Source: Epinephelus fuscoguttatus (taxonomy: Eukaryota; Chordata; Actinopteri; Perciformes; Serranidae). From it: a stretch of DNA of 64,000 bases. Under the pieces are notes generated by a model. It saw only the letters and a program-made list of their open reading frames with translations, ran no database searches and was not told the DNA's origin. The position numbers and the translations under genes were made by a program. Location: the NCBI RefSeq assembly GCF_011397635.1, contig NC_064771.1, positions 16,679,379 to 16,743,378 of the forward strand, read 5' to 3'. Position 1 is the first letter of the stretch; each line of letters begins with the position of its first letter. Positions 55,901 through 64,000 of the stretch are shown here, one piece after another.

Positions 55901-58461
55901 ACACCTGCAGTCTGGGGGTGACAAGTGCTGCTAACTGGGATTCAGTCTTATACGAGTACATGTCAGTTACTTCAGACTTTGTTCTTTTCCTTTAAATGTT
56001 TACATGTTGATCTGGGTCTGACAGGAAACAACCCCGGCCTAAGCAGCGCAGTGACAGTTAAACAAATCTTCCTCAATGGAGAATACACATACTGAAATAC
56101 AAATGTTTAAGCAACAAGATGTCCCTATGGCTGCAGCAAATGTCATACCTCCTGAGACGTGACCTCTTTCTCTTCCTCACACTCGGTCATGTCCCTCCAC
56201 ACCTCTCCAATGTCGTCTCTCACCCAGAGGCCGTCAGTGCCACACAGTCGACGCACGACACCCTGGGACACTGGAGGAGAAACAGTCAGTTCTCCAGTCA
56301 TTACCTGCTCACTCCTAATAAGGGCCATAGGGGGTTGAAGCCAATCGCAGTATACACTGGGCTCAAAACAGGTAAACAGACTGGACAGGTTATCAATCCA
56401 GCATACAAAGGGAACAGAAACACAAAGTGCATACTCACAATAAACACATAAACACACTAAACAATCAAATCAGATCCATAAATATTATTTAAAAAATACT
56501 CTAAAGTGCTTCAAAGGTATAGTTTGACTTTTTTAAGTCAAACTTTCTTCTTTACTTTTTTAAATATTAGATGAGGAGATTAATTTTACCCTCTGGGATT
56601 AATAAAGTATATAAAAAAAAAAATAAAAAAAATACTCTCATGTCTATACGATAGCTAAATATAAAACTAGAACCACTAGCTGTATAGCTTAGCTTAGCTT
56701 AGCTTAGCTTAGCACAAAGACTGTAAACAGAGGAAAACAGCTAGCTAGCATGTTGTTTTTACACTAACTGTTTGAACTTTTAAACAAACAAGATATAACA
56801 TGTTAAATAGTGAGCTTTTGAGGTGCTGGTAGGTTCATTTTGTTACCTTCGAAGAGAGACAGGCCAGCAGCTCTGCCCGTTTCCAGGCATAGTGCTAAGC
56901 TAAGCTAACTGCGATCTGGTTGTAGCCTCCTACTAAATGGACAGACATAAACGTGACATCAATCTTTTCACTAACTAACTAACTAACTAAGTAACTCACT
57001 AAGTAACTCACTAACTCTTAGTAAGAAAGTGAGTGAGCATATTTGCAAAAATGTTTGTCATGTTGTGTCGTATCTTATCATGTCGTGTGTTGTCTACCCC
57101 TGCACACTGTTTGCTACAGGGTCATCCTTATGTTCCCAGGGTGTAGTGGTGTAATGGCAGTTTATGAGGTGGGTGTACTACGTGGTTAATGGGTAGGTTG
57201 CTGAGGAGGAAGCGGGTATACTGTCCTATATACTGTATACTAATGTTTTTTTGGCGGATAGGTGGGTATACTGTAAACAGCCAGGAACAGAGGTTGGTAT
57301 ACCCTGTATACCTGCATATACCCTCCACTATACACCACTGGTCCTATGTCTCTAAATTAACATTAGAAGAGATTGTTAAGGGCTAGCTTCACAGTTGATA
57401 TTGCAAATAAAGGGATATGAACGGGCCTTTAACGTCAATAAGCTATAAGCCATAGGTGCATGATTTCAACATATTCCCCCAGGGTAACATACACTTGATA
57501 TTTGACTGAGGGAAAAAAAAATGCTGAGAGCATAACACCCTTTTAAAGGTCTCCTTAACAAGTCATATTAGGAGGATACTGAATTGATGAACACAGGACC
57601 CAGGGAATAAAGAGACACTCCCCTTTAAGCAAGTCTACTCTCATTCTTAGGGTGCGTCCGAAAATGTAATCTGACGCTCTACACTAAAATGAGAGCGCTG
57701 TTGTTCAAAGAAACAAGCATTCTAAGCATTCTATTTCTATGTGAGTTAACGAACCATTACGTGCATCACACATTTGCTTCAATTGGTACTCTGCTGCTCC
57801 TACGCTCCAACGTTACATTTCAACAGATGGTTCAGTTTGTGCCAGAGTGCACCTCTACACTGAATGAGTATTTCTGAATCCAGTTATAGCTTCAGTCATG
57901 GGGATATAAATGTTACCTTCTGAAGAACTTGAATATTGTTAGCAAATTTCCACTGACTCACCACAGTCAAATGGAAGCTGATAGGAATACATTTATATTT
58001 CAGTTTGTTTTGTCGAAGTTAAACTCACTGAAAATGTGATTTACCTTTGTCATACCAGGGCAGGTAGAAAGGACATGAGATGTTGACCACAGAGCCGGCA
58101 GGAGTATCTGGCCAGCAGGCATATCTGTCAAATGTCCGGTTACAGAACAAGCCTGCTAGAAATACAAACAATACGAAACTTTCAGAAAAGAGAAGATATT
58201 TGTCCCTCAACAAAAAAACAGAGATGATAATTTTTGGTGCAAGTAAAAAAAAACATAATTTGATATTTTCCTTGTACTCTGTCCCTAACCTTTCCACTTC
58301 TTGTCATATTTCCTTTTGAATGATGACTCAGTACTAAATAAATAAAAGTTCTCCATACCTTGAGGGAGCGGCTCTCTCTCTATCATTTTGACACAGTCTT
58401 CTTTGTATTGGACCCATTTCAGATAAGTCTCCTCTAAGACTTTCCCACTGGCCATTTCACA
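49836..58461 (-). CDS. Class B1 GPCR of the glucagon-receptor family, probable GRLR/GCRPR type (5' end incomplete)
   Basis: Twelve coding exons join in phase to 411 residues plus stop, lacking only the signal-peptide exon. Family knowledge: such receptors bind glucagon-like peptides through a disulfide-rich extracellular domain and signal mainly through Gs. Seen: six ectodomain cysteines with [19 protein letters not shown]2 [14 protein letters not shown]; the TM3 Cys (IGCRVAQ) paired with ECL2 KECW; GWG in TM4; [17 protein letters not shown] in TM6; [17 protein letters not shown] in TM7. The N-terminal [16 protein letters not shown] resembles GLP2R, whereas the CWPDTPAG block resembles GCGR and TM3 resembles neither. 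Given the locus beside WDR90-RHOT2, where mammals have no such gene, the mammal-lost glucagon-receptor-like receptor is my best guess, unproven. The frame ends at TGA 49,836 but stays open beyond it. One intron is GC-AG. Confidence 0.88.
50499..53635 (-). CDS. Receptor exons for TM1-TM7
   Basis: Exons: 53,529-53,635 (TM1); 52,884-53,040 (TM2, ECL1); 52,628-52,787 (TM3 to TM4); 51,358-51,418 (TM4 end); 51,161-51,230 (ECL2 to TM5); 50,927-51,018 (TM5, ICL3); 50,661-50,799 (TM6 to TM7); 50,499-50,540 (TM7). Exon sizes and junctions match the GCGR/GLP1R gene layout, e.g. breaks before KLHCTRN, after GWG and before LAK in TM6. The intron after 50,927 starts GC (GCAAGT), supported by frame. TM3 reads [18 protein letters not shown] instead of the usual WLLVEG-type motif, keeping the key Glu and Tyr-Leu. 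Confidence 0.93.
51480..52560. mobile_element. Fold-back DNA element in receptor intron
   Basis: The left arm (51,655-51,785, with 'aaactcaacagcagtg', 'cagaaatcatgacctag', 'ctattttctttctacc') recurs as an approximate reverse complement at 52,455-52,545 ('gtagaaagaaaataattc', 'ggtcatgacttctgg', 'gccgttgagttt'). The outer left sequence beginning 'aaagggacagttcagcccag' is a widespread fish repeat terminus. The middle 650 bases show no transposase frame. It is probably a non-autonomous DNA transposon between the TM4 and TM3 exons; the outer right end has decayed. Confidence 0.65.
54245..55130. mobile_element. Inverted-repeat element carrying a LINE insertion
   Basis: Left flank 'ctagatgcttctcaaagtca' and the reverse complement of the right flank, 'ctagattcttctcaaagttg', match closely at about 54,259 and 55,124, so the region looks like an element with terminal inverted repeats. 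A LINE tail (54,690-54,960) lies inside. No transposase was recognised. Confidence 0.5.
54690..54960 (-). mobile_element. LINE ORF2 C-terminal tail
   Basis: On the - strand: [19 protein letters not shown], then [14 protein letters not shown] and a terminal KGKSRKKKK run encoded by a GAAGAAG tail. This is the very common C-terminal end of a fish non-LTR element ('GRPKRRFMDAVKEDMKLVGV...DAEDRVRWRQ'). Only the 3' end is present. Confidence 0.85.
55300..55735 (+). mobile_element. LINE 3' end with AATAAAGG tail
   Basis: The + strand encodes [19 protein letters not shown], then [20 protein letters not shown], the frequent C-terminal segment of fish LINEs, followed by a 3' UTR ending 'ttgtactcgtacaatgacaa' plus TAAAGG and TTTCTGTTTC repeats. 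Sense is opposite to the receptor gene. Confidence 0.85.
56149..58461 (-). CDS. Receptor exons for the extracellular domain
   Basis: Exons: 58,359-58,461; 58,045-58,155; 56,149-56,270, encoding the hormone-binding domain. Cysteines are at EDC, LFC, YAC, ISC, RLC and TEC, the six conserved class B positions, plus one extra Cys at the first residue of the 58 kb exon. N-glycosylation sequons are visible at NRT and NIS. The third exon's acceptor is CTCCAG before TGTCCC; a second AG nine bases further in would break the frame. The exon before 58,461 (signal peptide) was not found, and no ATG precedes it in frame except one lying in the unspliced sequence at 58,473. Confidence 0.9.
56583..56632 (+). 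mobile_element. Solitary LINE 3' tail
   Basis: 'ccctctgggattaataaagt' followed by an A/T-rich tail resembles the 3' terminus of many fish LINEs ('gggattaataaagtatctatc'). No upstream body is recognisable. Confidence 0.45.
56684..56912. mobile_element. MITE with TTAGC-type terminal inverted repeats
   Basis: Left end: tandem 'agctt' units running into 'agcacaaagactgtaaacag'. Right end, reverse-complemented: 'gttagcttagcttagcacta' continuing 'tgcctggaaac'. The ends match well and enclose about 220 bases with no coding capacity. This is a typical fish non-autonomous DNA element located in a receptor intron. Confidence 0.65.
56968..57020 (+). repeat. (AACT)n microsatellite
   Basis: Tandem 'aact' units with 'aagtaactcact' variants over about 50 bases. 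Confidence 0.8.
57135..57345. mobile_element. MITE-like element with GTGGTGTA ends
   Basis: The left part 'agggtgtagtggtgtaatgg' and the reverse complement of the right part 'gaccagtggtgtatagtgga' share the GTGGTGTA core. The interior is rich in 'gtatac' units, as in a common fish repeat ending 'ccactatacaccactg'. About 210 bases, non-coding, in a receptor intron. Confidence 0.55.
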
Positions 58462-58473
58462 CTGTAAGGACAT

Positions 58474-61455
58474 TTAAAAAAATACTTAAGAAAAACTTTC
58501 CTTGGCTTTTATGTGCAACATATTATGAAGCCCACTTTGAAGAAGAAATGTTCTACAGTTGTGTTACTTTAAAAATCGCCCTAGGTTATCAAATATTTCA
58601 CTCAAAAGAAAAAATGATTGACATTGAACTTTTTCCCCCAAAAAATAAGCTTTGGCAGCTTGAGAAACAGCAGGCAGATCAAAGCCATTATGCCATTATG
58701 TCCTGTCCATCACTTGTGCTTGTAAATGGGTTCAAAGTGGCACACACTGTAAATACAGTGCAGTTTATCAACACACTGTGTACTTTTTATAATGGTATCT
58801 GAGAGTTAAGTGCATTTTTTGGTATTGGTATAAATGACACAGTAAGTGTGCTGACAGACACAGTGACTTTGAGGTACCACTGCAAATTAACCTTGACAAA
58901 CAAAAAGCCTAACATTTTCCAAAAGATTATTTTTTAAATCTCAGTCAAAACCATCATCAGCTGCCTCCTCATCTCGTCGTCATCTCGTCTTGTCTCATCT
59001 CATCACCACCATTACCACTAGCGTCTAGACTCCGGGGGGGGGGTTCCCTAATCCAGTGGTTCCAAACTGGTCCAGCCACAACAGTCATTAGTTTAAGGTT
59101 CCAACTTTCCACATCATTGGACTCTGACTGACTTCCTAACTAGTTGAGATGTCAGTGAGTCATTTAAACTGAGATTCCAGGTGAGCAAAAACACACTTTC
59201 CTCCTGCAGCAGGTGCATGTCAAAACAGCCTTCTAGTGTCAAACTCTGCCCCAACATCGTTCTGCTCAGTGAAGCTCAAATACCCAAGCAAGTCACATCT
59301 TTGAGTGGAGTGGAATTTTAATCATGACACTGGCAAAATACCGTATCCACAAAACTAAATATGCAAATTCAAAAACTTGCGTTTGTTACTAATTGATGTA
59401 ATGAAACAGACAATGACACAGTCTCCTCAAACAATTAAAGGGCAGTTTTGTTCATGAATGAACACACACTCAGACCCTCATTAGTAATATGGACGTGGGA
59501 CTTAGCTATCACTGGAACTCATCAGGACAGTCTACAGACACAACATTATGCCATCAGAATATCTTTAATGATTCTAAAATTCATACTATTATACCACCAT
59601 CACTGCTGTCAGACTTGCATCACAGGCTGTCTGGCTTGGATGGACAGAACAGGATGTAGTTAGCCAAATATAATGACTATGGTGTCTGCTGTGAAAAATG
59701 GACGGGCAAATGAGGGTCCTGCCTGTTTCTTTTTTAACCGAGTGCACCCTTAAGTCATGAATAATGTGCGATTCTGGAGTAAGTAATTGGGAGAGGGTAG
59801 ACATTCGATTAGAGACATGACATATTTGTTGCCACAGTGATTCAGTGGGTTCTTTCCTACGACATATCCTCATATGTGTTAATCCCTCTCACAGCAGCTG
59901 TCTGGTGGTGGCAGATAATGGTACAGTGCATTACTCTGTGTGAGACCAGCTGAGGTAAAACAGTTTCAAATGTGAAAACACAGGCACATAAATCTCAAAA
60001 AACATATCAATTATAACTGCCTTTTAAATTCTGGCGGAGGAGATTTTCACAATCCCACTTGGCTGTATCCTGCTTTTGTTTCAGTTTTCTGTTAATCAAA
60101 ATCCTTGACCAGCAGGCCTTGTAAATTACCCATAGGACTTGGATGAAATGTTTTTTCATGATGTCCCATTTGTCAGAAAATATGATATTGCTTTGACAAG
60201 TATTTGAAGTTAGCAGCGTGGCCTGTGGCCCTGCATGCCGAACTGCATTTATTGGCAAAGTGAGCTCAGAGGGCCCTGTGTTTCCGTCATCTGTGGGGGT
60301 CCCACCTGAGGCTCAGCACAGCCCACCATCGTGTATCAGACTGCCAAAACACTGATTTGATTTCTCTGTCCTGGTAGGTGGCTATTGACAGTCATTGCCT
60401 GTAGCAGCTCATAGAATGAGACCACAGTGGGACCTTGGTTTCATAAAACCAGGGCTTTACACAACCTCCTTTCCCACACTCCTTTGCAAACAGGACTTTC
60501 AAGCATAAAATGTAAAGACTTATCCCTACTAAACCCCACTGCAGATCAGGTTGACCACAACTCTTCAGGGTTGTCCAAAAAACCCCAGTGTTAGTGCCTC
60601 AACAAGCTGTGAACGGCGTGAAGATAGAAGAGTCTGGTGAGAATCCTCAAACCCGGGCTCACTGAAAGAGCACCACAGCTAGCGAGAAATCAACATAAAT
60701 GAACAACTTAGCCATCACACAGCAACAAAAACAACAAAAAACAAACTATAAGAAATACACTAAGTGCAAAATGCAGCTATAGGAAGATTCACCAGTAGTT
60801 ACAGGTCTATTTGCTTCTAAACTTGTGACCACATGCATTTTTTGGGTAAATGACATCTTAAACCGGCTCCTCAAATTTACCAATTATTTTTGCGCTATAG
60901 CCTGGCAGGAGAATATATAATGCACTGACTACACTGAGTCATGAAAAGACAACAAAGCAAACAACACTGTTGAGCAGAACACCTGTAGCAGCCGCAGCAG
61001 CTGAACACCACATGAAAATCCCTAACAAGCTTAACTCGCAGCAGTTACAAACAGAATGTGCATGAACTAAACCTCATACACATGCTTTTAAGTGATAGTG
61101 CACGCACTTCAAAACAGTTGCGCTGGAAATACTACAGGCATTGCATCCCTTAAACTAAGCACAAAAGTAGGCTGTAATGACCTTTTATATATTTTTATTA
61201 AGTGTAAGAATAAGCTGCTGATTTACCCTCGCAATAATTTCAGTCAGAAATAGATTCAAAAGTAAAGCACAGATTTAAAAAAAGCCTCTAATATTGTTAA
61301 TTAAGTTTATTAATCTTACTTTTTTCAACAGACTGCTGATGTAACATTTCTCTTTAATGCGTATTGGATAAATCCCTTTCTTTTTGGGGACATCTTCTGC
61401 GTAAAACAGTTTGCTTAGGCTGAAAACAAAGACAAAACATGTGCATGACACTTAC
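58474..61455. other. First receptor intron(s), signal-peptide exon expected here
   Basis: About 3 kb between the 5' UTR exon and the first recognised coding exon. The signal peptide must be encoded here or upstream. The only short hydrophobic frame with an ATG and nearby GT that I noticed starts at 60,715 on the - strand, but its splice phase does not fit. A G run lies at 59,034-59,043. Otherwise nothing recognisable. Confidence 0.45.
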
Positions 61456-61620
61456 AGATGAATGGTCCTTTGGAGAGCAGACAGCTGCTGTCAAAGATGC
61501 GGTGCGGAGATGATCCGTCCTGAGCGTCGCTACGTGACAGACGCAGTGCACCTGAACCTGCACAGACACAGAGCAGCTTGTCCGCTCGTGATGCTCTGCC
61601 CAGCGCAGAGTGCCTTTGAG
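61456..61620 (-). other. Probable 5' UTR exon of the receptor gene
   Basis: A strong donor (CATCT/GTAAGTG on the - strand, ending the exon at 61,456) closes a moderately CpG-rich stretch. The frame that would join in phase to the 58 kb exon has a stop and no ATG here, so the exon is best read as non-coding leader. The 5' limit is unknown. Confidence 0.45.
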
Positions 61621-61639
61621 TCATTATTGGGGATGCTGA

Positions 61640-62345
61640 GCAAATTTAGAAACAAGCAACTCCGTGCTTATAGAGTACAGACTGCCTGCTGCAGCGCGTT
61701 ACAGTCCTCTGTGGTGCGTTTTCGCTCTCCACTTTTCTTGAAAGCGCATGAGATGGGCACCCTATGGGGTATTTTATCATGTTCTGTTGAATTTCTTCCC
61801 TTCCATAAAATTTTGTTCAAACAGAATATTGAATACAGTAATCTCAATTCAAAGTGCTATAATTTAAGTAGAAAACACATTTTCTTTTTAATACTAGACT
61901 AGAAAAAAGGTTTTGAGTAATGCTTACTAATGTAATAAGTAATGTGGACTAATTATTTTGAGTAAAGGCTATGTCAGTACAAAACTAAAGTGGTTTAAGG
62001 TAACAGCTTTCCATGCAATTTTCTAGTAATGTCTAATTCAGGCTAAGAGTGTACACTGAAAATTCCAATCAATCCATGACACATGTAAAGTCTACACAAA
62101 TGCCCCAGATTATCAAAATGACATAAAAACTTTATTTTGACTCGACACAAAAACTCATCCCTTGTTGACATTTTTCATATGTAAAGTCAGCAAGTTTTGA
62201 GTTGTTGTGAGACAATGTGTTTAAGGTCATAAGCTATTCTATGTATTTCATAATTGTTCTAATTGGTTACAGTTACTGTTGTGGTAAAAGACATTTTGCA
62301 TCATCAGTTAAGTCATATGCACAGTTAATGATGTCTTCTGTGGGT
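61640..62345. other. Gene-free flank upstream of the receptor
   Basis: Apart from possible receptor promoter sequence next to 61,640, this is AT-rich DNA with no recognised exon. The 146-codon + strand frame at 61,462-61,902 overlaps the receptor 5' exon on the other strand and has no protein similarity. Confidence 0.45.
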
Positions 62346-62348
62346 ATA

Positions 62349-63210
62349 CTTTAAGGGACATTGTGTAACATTTTCAGTTGTTTATTGGCAAAAATTGATG
62401 TCTGCATTCATACGTATGTCATCATTGGTGTATTATCACCTCCACCAATAATCTGACTTATTCACATAAAAGGAGAATTTCAGATTTGTTTGTATATTGT
62501 GCGGGTTAGTCGTCTGGGGGGTTCCATAACGTTCGCCATCTTGAGAATACACCCGCCAGCAAGGGACATACAGCCGAGCCTTTTGCGTTTTCGTCGAGAG
62601 CCAGGCCAGCGCTGCATGACTGAGAGGCTGAAGGAGAGGAGCAAGAGGCGCTTTGCAAAGTCCCACTCTTTGAGCATAATGCAGGATCATGCATATGCAG
62701 CATCACGGGAGACGGAATCCTCGTCGCCAAGAAAGCGCAAAAGGGAATCAAAAAGGCAATGTGACCGGCGAATTAAAACAACGAGGGTCAACATCAGGGT
62801 AGCCTTCCCCAGCTGGAAAGAGCTGCTGAAGGAGAAAGGTAATGCAATCACAGGCGGGATGAGGTGTGTGAGGTTGAGCCACTTGTCATTTGTCAAAAGA
62901 CAAGACTTGATTGGTTTGTTTCGATTTACACCCGCCCCAACAGTCCTACATTGTAAACACAGCCAGCATGGTGAGGGGGGGGTTTGTCAACTCGCGCCAT
63001 GTGTGTCTGTGAAGGAGCCTGAATGAATGCTCCATGAAGTATCAGATGACATGGTTTCATCAATGTTATCATAGCTTTTTGGTACACAGCGGCTACTGTT
63101 GTTGCAATACGTGTTTGAAACAGTGAGGCGCTACGGTGCGCTATCCGTTTGATTGCAATATACGATTTCAACGTTAGATGGGAGAAATTCCTACACACTG
63201 TGGCTTTAAG
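62349..63210 (+). mobile_element. DNA element with terminal inverted repeats and a degenerate coding remnant
   Basis: The left end 'ctttaagggacattgtgtaa' and the reverse complement of the right end 'cttaaagccacagtgtgtag' match over roughly 28 bases with mismatches, bounding 862 bases. Inside, the + strand frame near 62,720-62,850 encodes basic PRKRKRESKRQ, then RVNIRVAFPSWKELLKEKG, a segment I recognise as recurring in fish repeats (usual form RINIGVAFxRWRELKxxKG). No complete transposase is present, so the copy is non-autonomous or decayed. Confidence 0.65.
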
Positions 63211-64000
63211 CACTTAACAAAAAAAATGTTTTGAGATGAAACAATGAGCACTACCTGGTTCAAAGTTCATCACCTTATTCTAGGCCTCAGGAAAATGACA
63301 CCAGCTACAATATATCTTTATTTTCAATGAAATTAAAAAAAACAAAATAGTGGGAAAATGTGTACACAATGTTTTTATGTTCCTATGACCTGGAATTAAA
63401 TGCTCAAACAACAAAAATGTTATATTAAACTGACATAAAATTCCTGTCTGACATTTGTTTGCATCTGGTGTACTCAAAACCTTTATGTTACGGTATTGTG
63501 CTATAATAAAGTTTCAAGCTGTTTCCAAAGAAATTTAGGTTGAGTGAGCAAATTTGGGTTTACAGTGTGTCACAGCTCAAGTTTCTTAGCTTATGTTTTA
63601 TTTCATTCATTCATGTTGTTTCCTGTTTTACTCTGAAACTAACATCTCCTCTCGTTTCAGATCACTTCACTTCCTGCCCCTGTGCCCCCCCCCCCCCCCC
63701 TTTTTGATGACTTCACCTGTGCCTGATTGTCTGTCCCACCCTGATTAGCTCCTTCTGTGTCTAGTGTTTCAGCCTTTTGTTACGCTGTGTCCTTTTCTTG
63801 TTGTTGTTTTTTTTTTTAGCCTGTTGATTGACTCTGCCTCATCCCTATGAGGTTTGTTTGCCTCCACTGATTGTCCTTCTGTGAACCCAACTCACCTTTT
63901 GACCTACTAAAGACTGTTATTTTCCCTCAACTCTCTCCAGAGTGGTGCGTTTGTGTCCCCTCTCACCTGGTCCACCAGTTGTTACAGTGTACCATAGATT
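63211..64000. other. Gene-free right edge with poly-C run and repeat-like sequence
   Basis: A run of 16 C lies at 63,685-63,700. From about 63,590 to the window end the sequence, with short pyrimidine-rich phrases such as 'cacctgtgcctgattgtctg' and 'cacctggtccaccagttgtt', resembles LTR-like or solo retroelement sequence common in fishes, but I could not define ends. No gene is supported. Confidence 0.4.

Noticed and set aside
49836-58461. Naming the receptor GLP2R or GCGR
   Set aside because: Short blocks resemble each, but the mixture of features and the locus do not support either; left without a symbol.
60662-60715. Signal-peptide exon of the receptor
   Set aside because: The hydrophobic peptide is attractive, but the available donor gives the wrong phase for the next exon; kept only as a finding to check.
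62490-63026. 178-codon + strand frame as a cellular gene
   Set aside because: It lies inside an element with terminal inverted repeats and contains a peptide pattern recurring in fish repeats; treated as transposon-derived.

Overview
The window is nuclear DNA of a ray-finned (teleost) fish, probably a percomorph. It carries spliced vertebrate genes with short GT-AG introns, one intronless vertebrate histone gene, many decayed fish-type LINE tails and small inverted-repeat elements, and no mammalian-type repeats or bacterial operon structure. Identifications were made by reading translated exons against remembered vertebrate proteins; no database search was run.

Layout. Positions 1-7,300 hold no gene I can support: one dispersed repeat, simple sequence and possible regulatory DNA. 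An intronless H1-0 linker histone gene lies on the + strand (CDS 7,655-8,242, polyA signal near 8,745). Three spliced genes on the - strand follow, listed left to right and so 3' to 5' in transcription: RHOT2/Miro2 (coding 21,309 down to 11,446; 19 exons, 618 codons, complete), WDR90/POC16 (coding 48,620 down to 23,288; 43 exons, 1,849 codons, complete), and a class B1 GPCR of the glucagon-receptor family (coding from 58,461 down to 49,836; 12 coding exons found, signal-peptide exon not found, a likely 5' UTR exon near 61,456). The exon chains of RHOT2 and WDR90 keep phase at every junction, which is strong internal evidence for the models. The head-to-tail order WDR90 then RHOT2 matches the human 16p13.3 arrangement as I know it. 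Human has no glucagon-family receptor there, so the receptor may be the glucagon-receptor-like receptor (GRLR/GCRPR) lost in mammals; that assignment is inference.

The genes do not form one pathway: H1-0 is a chromatin protein, RHOT2 a mitochondrial outer-membrane GTPase, WDR90 a centriole/cilium wall protein, and the receptor a predicted peptide-hormone receptor.

The most interesting signal is in the receptor's last exon. The reading frame meets TGA only 23 codons after the last splice junction. That stop is followed at once by CTAG (the UGA-CUA-G context known from vertebrate stop-codon readthrough genes), and the same frame then stays open for 108 more codons encoding a Ser/Thr/Pro-rich tail. 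Other notable items are a 28S rRNA-derived fragment beside a LINE reverse-transcriptase remnant in a WDR90 intron, a GC-AG intron in the receptor, an atypical TM3 in the receptor, and several nested or fold-back mobile elements.
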